Origin: Flavobacterium sp. MK4S-17
Lineage (GTDB): Bacteria > Bacteroidota > Bacteroidia > Flavobacteriales > Flavobacteriaceae
NCBI RefSeq assembly: GCF_009848495.1
Contig: NZ_WWEP01000034.1
Coordinates: forward strand, 62,001-126,000
Direction of reading: 5' to 3'
DNA length: 64,000 nucleotides
Shown: positions 44,035 through 53,460 of the stretch, one piece after another
Position numbering within the stretch: the first letter of the stretch is position 1
Layout: the number at the start of each line of letters is the position of its first letter
Notes under the pieces: generated by a model
The model's input: only the letters and a program-made list of their open reading frames with translations
Told to the model about the DNA's origin: nothing
The model's database searches: none
Translations under genes and position numbers: made by a program

Positions 44035-45648
44035 TTATTTAGCCCTCGACATTTTGTCGGCCATTATTATGGCATTATAGGCATTTACAATTTTACCTGT
44101 GCGCGATAATTCGCTAAAAGGCTTAAGTTCTTTATTGTTGCCACCTGCCGCTACATCAATCATTATAGGAAGGCCGGAAAGCATAATTATTTGTTTTACT
44201 TCCGAAGCTTTCAGGTTAGGATAGTAAGAACGGATAAGTGCAGCCACACCGGCAGCATTAGGCGAAGCCATTGACGTACCCTGTAGGAACTCATACTCAT
44301 TATCTGGAGTTGTGGCATATATCTCAACTCCCGGGCTAAAGATGTCTACATCGCTTTTTCCGTAGTTGGAAAAACTGGCAATCATATCAGGCCCTATTTC
44401 ATAATTAAGTGCGCCAATAGTTAAAAAGTTGTCTGATATTTCAGTCATGCTTAGTTGGTTGTCATTAGGATAACGAGGCATAACTTTATCGTCAGTATTA
44501 AGGTTAAATCCTTCGTTACCGGCTGCACATACAATCAGTACGTCTTTTTCGGCAGCATATTTTATTGCGTCATAAACCCAATCACTGTGTGTAGAGAAAT
44601 ATTTACCGAAACTTCCGTTTATAACTTTAGCACCATTATCAACAGCATAACGTATTCCCAGCGCCACATCTTTATCATACTCATCACCGTCCGGCACTGC
44701 GCGAACAGGCATAATCCAAACATTATTGCTGGCAACGCCGTCACCGCCAATACCATTATTCCTGCCCTGCGCTATTATACCTGCTACGTGTGTACCATGT
44801 TTTGCACCTTCTTTAACAGGCCCTGTAACATTGTTGTTACCATAACTCTTGTCATTTATATCCTCAGGATTATCGCCTACAATTTCACGGCCGTTAAATT
44901 TAAGGTTAAGGTGGTAATTAAGCTTGCTGTCATAGTGTTCTTTAGCTCGTTGAAGCTCGCTGTCCAGTTCTTCTTTAGAAATGGCACCCAATATTTGTAT
45001 AAAATTATTTTTAACAGCATTCAGGTTAGGGTCTGCTGTAGTAAGGCCTTTAAGGTCTTCTACAGTATAATTATCTTTTTTAAGCTGCTCTTTAAGGGCT
45101 TTGTCAGCATTCATAAGGAACTCAATACGGCGTTTTCCTGCCATAGCCTGGCCGTACTCTTCATCATATTCAGCTTTGGCTCTTTTATATACATCCGAAC
45201 CGTCATCGCCTTTTTTAAGTATGCGCACAAACTCCATGTTTTCATGTTCGGCATCACCTAAAAAATTCCATCCATGCACATCATCAATATAGCCATTGTT
45301 ATCATCGTCTATACCGTTTCCGGCAATTTCCTTGCTGTTAGTCCATATAACACCTTGCAGGTCCGGGTGCTCAATATCTACACCTGAATCTACCACACCA
45401 ACAATCACTTTAGTGCTTTTGCGGTCTTTTAAAAGCTCATAAGCCCTGTCAACACTCATACCCGGAATGGTATCCCTCAACAGGTCAAGGTGGCTCCAGC
45501 GCTCAAGCTGGTTTTCAGTAAGTTCTGCTTTTTTAGCCGTTAACGGCTTGGTAATGGCAAGAGGTTCTGCCTTTATACTTTTTGTGGCGCTGCAACCGGC
45601 AAGGAAAAGTGCCAGTGCGGCCGACAGGTAAATTGATCTGAATTTCAT
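44035..45648 (-). CDS. S8 family (subtilisin-like) serine peptidase, lipoprotein
   Basis: This 537-residue protein has a lipobox (ALALFLAGC, Cys near residue 19). The catalytic triad of subtilases is complete: Asp in GVVDSGVDIEHPDLQG, His in GAKHGTHVAGIIAQG and Ser in LQGTSMASPNAAGVAAL. A charged helical insertion of about 110 residues separates the Asp and His motifs, a feature of the Bacteroidota group. It is probably a surface or periplasmic protease anchored by lipid. It stands alone between terminators. Confidence 0.93.
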   Translation of the reverse strand: MKFRSIYLSAALALFLAGCSATKSIKAEPLAITKPLTAKKAELTENQLERWSHLDLLRDTIPGMSVDRAYELLKDRKSTKVIVGVVDSGVDIEHPDLQGVIWTNSKEIAGNGIDDDNNGYIDDVHGWNFLGDAEHENMEFVRILKKGDDGSDVYKRAKAEYDEEYGQAMAGKRRIEFLMNADKALKEQLKKDNYTVEDLKGLTTADPNLNAVKNNFIQILGAISKEELDSELQRAKEHYDSKLNYHLNLKFNGREIVGDNPEDINDKSYGNNNVTGPVKEGAKHGTHVAGIIAQGRNNGIGGDGVASNNVWIMPVRAVPDGDEYDKDVALGIRYAVDNGAKVINGSFGKYFSTHSDWVYDAIKYAAEKDVLIVCAAGNEGFNLNTDDKVMPRYPNDNQLSMTEISDNFLTIGALNYEIGPDMIASFSNYGKSDVDIFSPGVEIYATTPDNEYEFLQGTSMASPNAAGVAALIRSYYPNLKASEVKQIIMLSGLPIMIDVAAGGNNKELKPFSELSRTGKIVNAYNAIIMADKMSRAK

Positions 45649-45720
45649 TGTAAAATATTTATTTTATAAAAAATAGGTCTAAAATTATTCGATTTGTTAC
45701 ATAAATCAGAAATATTAACA

Positions 45721-46581
45721 TTACGTTAGTAAATCATTGCACGTATAAACATCTTTAAGCCTTACGCCTTTCTCAGTATGCTGAACGGTTATAATCTCAT
45801 TATGCGCATCATGCTCAAGGAAAAGGTAATAGCCCTTGTCGGCTGCCATATTCATAAACTTTTCTTTTTCATCAAGTGTCAGCAAAGGGCGGGTGTCATA
45901 GCCCATAACATACGGCAGCGGTATATGCCCTGCTGTTGGTAAAAGGTCGGCCATGAATACAATGGTTTTACCCTTATAATTAATATGCGGAATCATTTGC
46001 TTTTCAGTATGCCCGTCAGCAAAAAAAATTCCGAAGCCCAATTCGCTTTGCTCAAGGAAATCATTTTCGGGTCGTGTAATAAAATGCAGTTGCCCGCTTT
46101 CCTGCATAGGCATAATATTTTCAGTCAGGAACGAAGCCTTTTCACGGGCATTTGGCTTGGTAGCCCATTCCCAGTGGCGTTCGTTTGTCCAGTATTTTGC
46201 ATTTTTAAACGCTACCTCATAACCCGTGCGGTTTTTATTCCATTGAACACTGCCGCCACAATGGTCAAAATGCAGGTGTGTCATAAAAACATCGGTTATA
46301 TCATCGCGGTGAAAGCCATATTTTGCAAGCGACTTATCAATAGAATGATCGCCCCAAAGGGAATAATACCCAAAAAATTTATCGGACTGTTTAGTTCCCA
46401 TTCCAGTATCTATAAGTATAAGCCTGTTGCCGTCCTCAATTAGCAGGCACCTTGCGGCTATGTCAATTAGATTATTATTGTCGGCCGGATTGGTTCTGTT
46501 CCAAATGGTTTTGGGCACTACACCAAACATGGCACCGCCGTCAAGCTTAAAGTTACCGGCTTCAATAGGGTATAATTTCAT
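45721..46581 (-). CDS. MBL-fold metallo-hydrolase
   Basis: This protein of about 286 residues has the metallo-beta-lactamase zinc motif THLHFDHCGG near residue 108, LILIDTGMGTK upstream, FFADGHTEKQM and LEHDAH downstream. These segments resemble the AHL-lactonase/quinoprotein-like group, but the substrate is unknown. The start MKLYPIEAGNF at 46581 fits the family better than one nine codons earlier. It is divergent from sufA. Confidence 0.88.
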   Translation of the reverse strand: MKLYPIEAGNFKLDGGAMFGVVPKTIWNRTNPADNNNLIDIAARCLLIEDGNRLILIDTGMGTKQSDKFFGYYSLWGDHSIDKSLAKYGFHRDDITDVFMTHLHFDHCGGSVQWNKNRTGYEVAFKNAKYWTNERHWEWATKPNAREKASFLTENIMPMQESGQLHFITRPENDFLEQSELGFGIFFADGHTEKQMIPHINYKGKTIVFMADLLPTAGHIPLPYVMGYDTRPLLTLDEKEKFMNMAADKGYYLFLEHDAHNEIITVQHTEKGVRLKDVYTCNDLLT

Positions 46582-46695
46582 CTTTTTGAAATTTAAAAGA
46601 GGTGCCAAGGTATAAAATTTAGGGCATATATAATAATATAAGGGCTGGCATAAGTATTGCTTATATAGGTATAATGCAAATAAAGATGCCTTTTA

Positions 46696-46725
46696 TTGCA
46701 ATCTCTAAAATTGTGGGTATCTTTG
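46696..46725 (+). promoter_or_regulatory. Promoter of the suf operon
   Basis: TTG (46696-46698), a 19-nt spacer and TATCTTTG (46718-46725) match the Bacteroidota consensus exactly. AATTTAGATTTAAAG follows at 46731-46745 and resembles the boxes at the heme promoters. Confidence 0.82.
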
Positions 46726-46755
46726 CAGTAAATTTAGATTTAAAGATAATTCATT

Positions 46756-47085
46756 ATGATAAAAGTGTCTGATACAGCGAGAAAGAAAATCGTTAACCTC
46801 ATGGAGGATGACGGTTTTGATGCTGCTACCGATTATGTGAGGGTAGGGGTAAAGAGCGGAGGTTGTTCAGGCTTGTCATACGAACTGAAATTTGACAAAG
46901 CGCTGGGCGAAAACGATAAATTATTTGAAGATAATAATATAAAAATTGCGGTTGATAAAAAAAGCTTTTTATACCTGGTGGGTACTACGCTGGAATATTC
47001 CGGCGGGCTTAACGGCAAAGGCTTTGTGTTTAACAACCCTAATGCCAGCAGGACATGCGGCTGCGGGGAAAGTTTTTCGCTATAA
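46756..47085 (+). CDS. sufA: A-type iron-sulfur carrier protein (SufA/ErpA/IscA family)
   Basis: This 109-residue protein delivers Fe-S clusters to apoproteins. The three conserved cysteines are present: SGGCSGLSY near residue 37 and RTCGCGESF at the C-terminus. The first residues (MIKVSDTARKKIVNLM) are typical. It heads the suf gene set and has a good promoter. SufA, IscA and ErpA cannot be separated by eye; position next to sufBCD favours SufA. Confidence 0.93.
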   Translation: MIKVSDTARKKIVNLMEDDGFDAATDYVRVGVKSGGCSGLSYELKFDKALGENDKLFEDNNIKIAVDKKSFLYLVGTTLEYSGGLNGKGFVFNNPNASRTCGCGESFSL

Positions 47086-47128
47086 ATTGAATGATTGTTG
47101 ATTTAAAAATTAAAAGATTTTTACAACC

Positions 47129-47503
47129 ATGACGAAAAACTTTACAGAATTTGAAGTTTACCAAAAAGCGATTTTGCTTGCAAAAGAAGTTTTTAGCTTA
47201 ATGGAAAGTTCAAAATTTGAAAGAGAGTATGGTTTTAAAGATCAGATTAAAAGAGCGGTAGTTTCTATAAGTAACAATATTGCAGAAGGCTCTGAGTACA
47301 ATAACAACAAGCAGTTTGTACGCTTTCTTAGTCATGCTAAAGGGAGTTGTGCGGAAGTAAGGAGTATGCTGTTGCTTGCTGTAGCACTAGATTTATGCAG
47401 TGACGATGATACAAAAAAAGCAACAATGTTAAGTTTAGAAATATCAAAGAATTTATCAAAATTTATAGAGTATTTAAAATCTAAGATTGAGAGAGATTTT
47501 TAA
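47129..47503 (+). CDS. Four-helix-bundle protein (S23/IVP family)
   Basis: This 124-residue helical protein matches the family first found in 23S rRNA intervening sequences. Signature segments are FEVYQKAILLAKEVFSLME, FKDQIKRAVVSISNNIAEGS and FLSHAKGSCAEVRSML. Function is unknown. Its location between sufA and sufB is unusual: it is 43 nt after sufA and 33 nt before sufB on the same strand, so it is cotranscribed with the suf genes. AT-rich flanks suggest an insertion. Confidence 0.9.
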   Translation: MTKNFTEFEVYQKAILLAKEVFSLMESSKFEREYGFKDQIKRAVVSISNNIAEGSEYNNNKQFVRFLSHAKGSCAEVRSMLLLAVALDLCSDDDTKKATMLSLEISKNLSKFIEYLKSKIERDF

Positions 47504-47536
47504 ATCTAAAATTTTAAAATCTTTAAATAAAAAGGG

Positions 47537-48985
47537 ATGAGTAAATATACAGAAGAAGAATTAAAAGTCGAACTTGAGAATAAAGAATACGCGTACGGCT
47601 TTTATACAGATATAGAATCAGATACCTTCCCGGTAGGGCTTAACGAGGACATTATCCGTGCGCTTTCTGCAAAAAAGGAAGAGCCGGAATGGATGACGGA
47701 ATGGCGCCTTGAAGCTTTCAGGGCATGGGAACAGATGGTTGAGCCGGAATGGGCTAATATTCATTATGCAAAACCTGATTTTCAGGCTATTTCCTATTAC
47801 TCTGCACCAAAAAAGAAACCGAAATATAACAGCCTTGATGAGGTTGACCCGGAACTTTTAGATACATTTAAAAAGCTGGGCATATCATTAGACGAGCAAA
47901 AAAAACTTGCGGGTGTTGCGGTTGATATTGTGATGGATTCTGTTTCGGTTGCAACAACCTTTAAAAAAACACTTGCTGAAAAAGGCATTATTTTCTGCTC
48001 TATATCCGAAGCGATTAAAGAGCACCCGGAACTGGTGCGTAAATACCTGGGTACTGTAGTGCCGCAAAAAGACAACTTTTATGCTGCCCTTAATTCTGCA
48101 GTGTTTAGTGACGGCTCCTTTTGCTATATCCCTAAAGGGGTGCGCTGCCCTATGGAGTTAAGTACTTATTTCCGTATCAACCAGGCAGGAACAGGACAGT
48201 TTGAACGTACACTGGTGGTAGCGGACGAAGGCAGCTATGTAAGCTACCTTGAAGGCTGTACGGCACCAAGCCGCGATGAGCACCAGCTGCATGCCGCAGT
48301 AGTAGAGCTTATAGCTCTTGATGATGCCGAAATTAAATACAGCACAGTGCAAAACTGGTTCCCCGGCAATAAAGAGGGTAAAGGCGGCGTGTATAACTTT
48401 GTAACCAAACGCGGACTTTGCGAAAAGAATGCTAAAATATCATGGACGCAAGTGGAAACCGGCTCTGCCATTACATGGAAGTATCCAAGCTGTGTGTTGA
48501 AAGGAGATAATTCGGTTGGGGAATTTTATTCCATTGCTGTAACCAATAATTTCCAACAGGCAGATACAGGTACTAAAATGATACACTTGGGAAAAAATAC
48601 TAAAAGTACCATTATCTCTAAAGGTATATCGGCAGGGAAATCCCAAAACAGCTACCGCGGACTCGTTCAAATAGGCGGCCGCGCAGAAAATGCACGTAAT
48701 TTCAGCCAGTGCGATTCGCTGCTTATGGGCAATAACTGTGGAGCACACACATTTCCTTACATAGAATCTAAAAATACCACGGCTAAAATAGAACACGAGG
48801 CAACCACAAGCAAAATTGGCGAAGACCAAGTGTTTTACTGCAACCAGCGCGGCATACCCACCGAAAAGGCCATTGCATTAATTGTAAACGGCTTTAGTAA
48901 GGAAGTATTGAATAAACTGCCTATGGAGTTTGCCGTTGAAGCGCAGAAGCTATTGGAAATAAGCCTTGAGGGAAGCGTAGGATAA
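47537..48985 (+). CDS. sufB: Fe-S cluster scaffold subunit SufB
   Basis: This 482-residue protein is SufB, which with SufC and SufD forms the scaffold on which Fe-S clusters are built. Typical segments are [58 protein letters not shown] and the C-terminal [17 protein letters not shown]. Length is normal for the family. SufC follows 25 nt later. Confidence 0.97.
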   Translation: MSKYTEEELKVELENKEYAYGFYTDIESDTFPVGLNEDIIRALSAKKEEPEWMTEWRLEAFRAWEQMVEPEWANIHYAKPDFQAISYYSAPKKKPKYNSLDEVDPELLDTFKKLGISLDEQKKLAGVAVDIVMDSVSVATTFKKTLAEKGIIFCSISEAIKEHPELVRKYLGTVVPQKDNFYAALNSAVFSDGSFCYIPKGVRCPMELSTYFRINQAGTGQFERTLVVADEGSYVSYLEGCTAPSRDEHQLHAAVVELIALDDAEIKYSTVQNWFPGNKEGKGGVYNFVTKRGLCEKNAKISWTQVETGSAITWKYPSCVLKGDNSVGEFYSIAVTNNFQQADTGTKMIHLGKNTKSTIISKGISAGKSQNSYRGLVQIGGRAENARNFSQCDSLLMGNNCGAHTFPYIESKNTTAKIEHEATTSKIGEDQVFYCNQRGIPTEKAIALIVNGFSKEVLNKLPMEFAVEAQKLLEISLEGSVG

Positions 48986-49010
48986 TCTTGAATTTAATAT
49001 AAGCATAAAC

Positions 49011-49757
49011 ATGTTATCAATAAAAAATCTGCACGCAAGTGTTGAAGATAAAGAAATTTTAAAAGGTATAAACCTCGAAGTGAAAGCAGGTGAGGTACAC
49101 GCCATAATGGGACCAAACGGTTCGGGTAAAAGTACACTTTCCTCGGTAATTGCGGGGAAAGAAGACTATGAGGTTACTGATGGGGAAATAGTGCTTGAAG
49201 GTGAAGATATTGGCGAACTGGCACCAGAGGAAAGGGCACATAAAGGTGTTTTCCTTTCTTTTCAGTATCCTGTTGAGATACCGGGCGTTTCTGTAACCAA
49301 CTTTATGAAGACGGTCATTAACGAAAGCCGTAAGGCTAAAGGACTTGAAGAAATGCCGGCCAATGAAATGCTGAAATTAATACGTGAAAAAAGCGAATTG
49401 CTGGAAATTGACCGTAAATTCCTTTCACGGTCATTAAACGAAGGCTTTTCGGGTGGTGAAAAGAAACGTAACGAGATTTTCCAGATGGCAATGCTGGAAC
49501 CAAAACTTGCCATTCTTGATGAAACGGATTCAGGGCTTGATATTGACGCCTTACGTATTGTTGCAAATGGTGTAAACAAGCTTCGCAGTAAAGACAATGC
49601 TGTTATTGTTATTACACATTACCAAAGGCTGCTGGATTATATTGTGCCGGATTATGTACACGTGCTTTACAATGGAAAAATTGTAAAATCCGGTGGCAAG
49701 GAACTCGCCTATGAACTTGAAGAAAAAGGCTACGACTGGATCAAAGCGCAAAATTAA
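49011..49757 (+). CDS. sufC: Fe-S assembly ATPase SufC
   Basis: This 248-residue ABC-type ATPase powers the SufBCD scaffold. Walker A is GPNGSGKST (near residue 35), the signature SGGEKKRNEIFQMAM and Walker B LAILDETDSGLDIDAL. A long HAIMGPN...VIAGKEDYEVTDGEIV stretch is typical of SufC. The gap to sufD is 87 nt and holds an inverted repeat. Confidence 0.97.
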   Translation: MLSIKNLHASVEDKEILKGINLEVKAGEVHAIMGPNGSGKSTLSSVIAGKEDYEVTDGEIVLEGEDIGELAPEERAHKGVFLSFQYPVEIPGVSVTNFMKTVINESRKAKGLEEMPANEMLKLIREKSELLEIDRKFLSRSLNEGFSGGEKKRNEIFQMAMLEPKLAILDETDSGLDIDALRIVANGVNKLRSKDNAVIVITHYQRLLDYIVPDYVHVLYNGKIVKSGGKELAYELEEKGYDWIKAQN

Positions 49758-49782
49758 CAGAGTTAGAAAGTTAAAAGTTGCT

Positions 49783-49816
49783 AAGTTTTAAAGTCTTTAT
49801 ACGGGCTTTAAAACTT
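49783..49816 (+). repeat. Inverted repeat between sufC and sufD
   Basis: AAGTTTTAAAG (49783-49793) and CTTTAAAACTT (49806-49816) form a perfect 11-bp stem with a 12-nt loop. No T-run follows, so it may protect or process the transcript rather than end it. Confidence 0.7.
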
Positions 49817-49844
49817 CCAACATTCAAACTTTAAAAACCATACA

Positions 49845-51161
49845 ATGGATCTTAAAGAAAAATTATTATCTTCTTTCATGGCTTTTGAAGAGCGTGTTGA
49901 TGTTCATTCAGACCTGCACGATGTACGCACACAGGCCATAAAGAATTTTGAAAATAAAGGCTTCCCCACCAAAAAAGAAGAAGCCTGGAAATATACATCG
50001 TTAAACAGCGTACTGAAAAATGATTTCAGTGTGTTTCCAAAACACGATAACGCCCTGGGTTATGCCGATGTAAAAAAATACTTCCTTCATGAAATAGATA
50101 CTTATAAAATAGTATTTATTGATGGAAAATTCAGTTCTTTCCTGTCTTCCACAACACATGACGGGCTTGATGTATGCCTCATGTCGGCAGCACTTACAAA
50201 GCCTAAGTACAAAGCTGTTATTGACCAGTACTTTAATAGAATAGCCAACAGGGATGATAGCCTTACCTCCTTAAACACCGCCTTTGCATTTGAGGGAGCT
50301 TACATTAATATTCCTAATAATAAGGTAGCCGATAAGCCGGTTGAGATTATACACCTTTCTACAGGAAATGAGGCAGCACTCATGGTACAGCCGCGCAGCC
50401 TTATAATTGTTGGTAAAAATGCACAGGTACAGATTATTGAACGACACCAAAGCCTAAACAGCAACCCTGTACTTACCAATTCTGTTACCGAGATATTTAC
50501 CGATGAGCGGGCAATGGCCGACTATTACAAGATACAGAACGATTCGCACAATGCAAACCTTATAGATAATACATATATAGCCCAGAAAAGGGATAGTATA
50601 GCTTCTGTACATACTTTTTCCTTTGGGGGCAATATAACCAGGAATAACCTTAATTTCTATCATCAGGGGGAGCATGTGGAAAGTACACTTAAGGGGATAA
50701 CGATTATTGACGATAAGCAGCTTGTTGACCATCATACACTGGTAAACCATGCCGAGCCTAATTGCGTGAGCCACCAGAATTACAAGGGTATTTTTAACGG
50801 AAGTTCTACCGGAGTGTTTAACGGAAAGATTTATGTTGAAAAGGAAGCGCAGAAAACAGATGCCTTCCAGAATAATAATAATATAATACTTAGTGAAAAG
50901 GCTACGGTTAATGCTAAACCCCAGCTTGAAATTTTTGCTGATGATGTAAAATGCTCTCACGGCTGTACAATTGGGCAGCTTGACGAAAGTGCAATGTTTT
51001 ACATGCAGTCGCGCGGCATCCCGCAAAAAGAGGCTAAAGCATTATTAATGTATGCGTTTTCTAATGAAGCGATTGAAAGTATTAAAATACCTGAACTTAA
51101 AAACAGGATAACAAAAATTATAGCTGCTAAATTGGGTGTAAACATCGGTTTTGACTTATAA
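49845..51161 (+). CDS. sufD: Fe-S cluster scaffold subunit SufD
   Basis: This 438-residue protein partners SufB in the SufBC2D complex. Conserved features are NKGFPTKKEEAWKYTSLNSV-like at the N-terminus, VDHHTLVNHAEPNCVSHQNY-type residues near residue 290 and DDVKCSHGCTIGQLDESAMF with RGIPQKEAKALLMYAF at the C-terminus. It is the last gene before a strong terminator, so the sufS and sufE genes 7 kb further on are transcribed separately. Confidence 0.95.
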   Translation: MDLKEKLLSSFMAFEERVDVHSDLHDVRTQAIKNFENKGFPTKKEEAWKYTSLNSVLKNDFSVFPKHDNALGYADVKKYFLHEIDTYKIVFIDGKFSSFLSSTTHDGLDVCLMSAALTKPKYKAVIDQYFNRIANRDDSLTSLNTAFAFEGAYINIPNNKVADKPVEIIHLSTGNEAALMVQPRSLIIVGKNAQVQIIERHQSLNSNPVLTNSVTEIFTDERAMADYYKIQNDSHNANLIDNTYIAQKRDSIASVHTFSFGGNITRNNLNFYHQGEHVESTLKGITIIDDKQLVDHHTLVNHAEPNCVSHQNYKGIFNGSSTGVFNGKIYVEKEAQKTDAFQNNNNIILSEKATVNAKPQLEIFADDVKCSHGCTIGQLDESAMFYMQSRGIPQKEAKALLMYAFSNEAIESIKIPELKNRITKIIAAKLGVNIGFDL

Positions 51162-51183
51162 TATCCTAATATAAATAAAAGAA

Positions 51184-51216
51184 AAAAGCAGGCTTATTAA
51201 GCCTGCTTTTTTCTTT
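51184..51216 (+). terminator. Terminator of the sufA-sufD operon
   Basis: The near-perfect palindrome AAAAGCAGGCTTA / TAAGCCTGCTTTT (51184-51210) is followed by TTCTTTT, 22 nt after sufD. Confidence 0.9.
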
Positions 51217-51217
51217 T

Positions 51218-51289
51218 ATTTAGAATTAATAAAAATAATTTGCATATTTCGAAGGGTAACTATAGCTTTGCAATTTAGAATTAATCTAA
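51218..51289 (+). promoter_or_regulatory. Heme receptor promoter with paired operator boxes
   Basis: TTG (51240-51242), a 20-nt spacer and TAGCTTTG (51263-51270) form a promoter 31 nt before the receptor start. The 13-mer ATTTAGAATTAAT occurs twice, at 51218-51230 just upstream of the -33 element and at 51273-51285 just after the -7 element. The second copy extends into the palindrome TTAGAATTAATCTAA (51275-51289). This placement suits repression by an iron- or heme-responsive regulator such as Fur, which is inference. Confidence 0.7.
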
Positions 51290-51301
51290 CTAACAATTGT
51301 A

Positions 51302-53449
51302 ATGCGGGTTATTACCAAATCGCTTTTATATACTTTTTTATTCACTACTGTAGCACTATCGGCACAGGACACCGAAAATGACACCATAAAAACCAATCTG
51401 GAAGAGGTAGTTATAACGGGCCAGTTTGAACCGCAATCCATAAAAAAATCAGTTTTTAACGTTCGCGTTATTACGAGCGAAGACATTCAGCGCAGGGCGG
51501 CTAATAACCTTGCCGATGTATTAAACCAGTATTTAAATATTACGGTTAGGCCTAATGGCAGCGATGGCCGTTCTACAGTTTCTATGTTTGGGCTTGATGC
51601 CCAGTATTTTAAAATACTTTTAGATAACATACCCCTTGTAAGCGATACCGGACTTGGAAATAATATTGACCTTACACAGATTAATCTTGATGATGTTGAG
51701 CGTATAGAGATAATTGAAGGCTCCATGGGGGTTACACATGGTGCCAATGCAGTTACCGGGATACTAAATATCATAACCAAAAAAACCACTAAAAATAAAT
51801 GGGAAATATCGGCAACTGCCCAAGAGGAAACTGTAGGTAAGGAGTTTGCATTTTTTGATAAAGGCAGGCACATACAATCCTTCAAAGTTTCCCATGGTAC
51901 TGATAACTGGTATGCATCAGTAGGGGCCAACCGCAATGACTTTGCCGGGTTTTATGACAACATGAAAGGCAAAGAATATAAAGAAAATGATGGTTTGCGC
52001 GGCTTTAGCTGGCTGCCTAAGCAACAGTTTGCCACAAATGCCATAATTGGTTACAATAAGGGTATTTTCAGGTTGTTTTACAAATTTGATTATTATAACG
52101 AAAATATTGATTTTTATAACCCTATTGTAACGCCTGTTGACAATTATCCTTTCCCCGATACTTATAAATCGGAGGATAAGCGCATAATTACCGACAGGTA
52201 CTACCACCATTTGAATTCATACGGGCATCTTTTTTCTAAGCTGGTATATAATGTTTCTGCATCGTATCAAAAGCAACGCAGGGATGAAGAAAAATATACT
52301 TACCAGATATTATCAGACACCGAAACTAACAATGACAGGCAAACGTACCAGTCTAAAGAAATTATTTACTCTACAGGTAACGTTACAAACTTTTTCAATA
52401 CACAAAGGTTCGACCTTCAGGTAGGGTATGAAGCTGTGCATGAAAAAGGGTTTGCCTCGGCCAATTCAGGCACATTCAGGAATGAGGATGCCAATGCACA
52501 GGATGTAAACCAAACCCTTGAAAATTATGATGTTTATGCCTCGGCAGAAATTAAATGTACCGAAAGGTTTTCCATACGCCCGGGTTTCCGTTATTCGTTC
52601 CAGTCTAAATTCAGCGACCAGAATGCAATATCCGCAGGTTTCCGCTATCTGTTTAATTATGGGCTGGAGGCAAGGGCATCAGTGGGTAAATCCTACCGAA
52701 CACCTAATTTTGATGAACTCTACACTTATTTTGTTGACAGCAACCATGACCTTAGGGGTAATGCCAGCCTAGTTCCCGAAACCAGCTTATCCTATGAGGC
52801 AAGTATAAAAAAATCAACCTTTTTTGACTCGGGGCTTAATCTTAGTAATAATCTCATTATTAGCTATATGGATGTGGACGACCGCATAAGCCAGGTGCTT
52901 GCTGCTACAGAGCCTAACCTGCAATACAGGTACCAGAATATTGATAAATATAAAATGTGGAATATTTCAACAAGCCACCAGCTTGCCTATAAAAATATAG
53001 AAGCAAAGGTAGGTGCTGCTTTGGTGGGTATTTCCCAAAAAATAGACTTGGCCGCTTCCAACGTGGTTTCCGATGACAGGTTTTTATACTCTTTCCAGCT
53101 AAATTCCAATATATCCTATAATGTACCATCATGGAATACTGTATTTTCTTTATACTATAAATATAACGGCCGCTTCCAGCAGTTCAGGGAGGAGCCGCTT
53201 GATAGTGGTGATGTAGGCTTTTTCCTCACGGAAATTGAAGCTTACAGCATGATGGACGCCTCAGTAAGAAAATCATTCTTTAAAAACAGGTTTGATGTTA
53301 CATTGGGCTCCAGGAATTTATTTAATGTTAAAAACCTGCAAACCTCAGGTGCAGGCGCTTCAGGAGTACACAGCGCCGGCACATCGGCACTTCTTTTAGC
53401 CTATGGCAGGTCCTACTTTTTAAAACTTACATATAACCTCAATATTTAA
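51302..53449 (+). CDS. TonB-dependent receptor, probably for heme (HmuR-like)
   Basis: This 715-residue outer membrane protein has a signal peptide (LLYTFLFTTVALSAQ), a plug domain (LEEVVITGQFEPQSIKKSVF, ILNIITKK) and a C-terminal 22-strand barrel ending in an aromatic residue pattern (FLKLTYNLNI). SRNLFNVKNLQ is a typical barrel motif. It lacks the SusC-type N-terminal carboxypeptidase-like domain. Linkage with HmuY and HmuSTUV supports heme as substrate. HmuY follows 11 nt later. Confidence 0.88.
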   Translation: MRVITKSLLYTFLFTTVALSAQDTENDTIKTNLEEVVITGQFEPQSIKKSVFNVRVITSEDIQRRAANNLADVLNQYLNITVRPNGSDGRSTVSMFGLDAQYFKILLDNIPLVSDTGLGNNIDLTQINLDDVERIEIIEGSMGVTHGANAVTGILNIITKKTTKNKWEISATAQEETVGKEFAFFDKGRHIQSFKVSHGTDNWYASVGANRNDFAGFYDNMKGKEYKENDGLRGFSWLPKQQFATNAIIGYNKGIFRLFYKFDYYNENIDFYNPIVTPVDNYPFPDTYKSEDKRIITDRYYHHLNSYGHLFSKLVYNVSASYQKQRRDEEKYTYQILSDTETNNDRQTYQSKEIIYSTGNVTNFFNTQRFDLQVGYEAVHEKGFASANSGTFRNEDANAQDVNQTLENYDVYASAEIKCTERFSIRPGFRYSFQSKFSDQNAISAGFRYLFNYGLEARASVGKSYRTPNFDELYTYFVDSNHDLRGNASLVPETSLSYEASIKKSTFFDSGLNLSNNLIISYMDVDDRISQVLAATEPNLQYRYQNIDKYKMWNISTSHQLAYKNIEAKVGAALVGISQKIDLAASNVVSDDRFLYSFQLNSNISYNVPSWNTVFSLYYKYNGRFQQFREEPLDSGDVGFFLTEIEAYSMMDASVRKSFFKNRFDVTLGSRNLFNVKNLQTSGAGASGVHSAGTSALLLAYGRSYFLKLTYNLNI

Positions 53450-53460
53450 TTAATACAGAT

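Noticed and set aside
44455-45261. 268-codon plus-strand open frame opposite the S8 peptidase gene
   Set aside because: It is antisense to a complete subtilase with an intact triad and has unnatural Ile/Cys/Phe-rich composition.
47129-47503. Four-helix-bundle gene as evidence of a 23S rRNA intervening sequence
   Set aside because: There is no rRNA gene in the window; the gene sits within the suf operon.
49659-49664. CACGTG inside sufC as a parS site
   Set aside because: Only the 6-bp core is symmetric.
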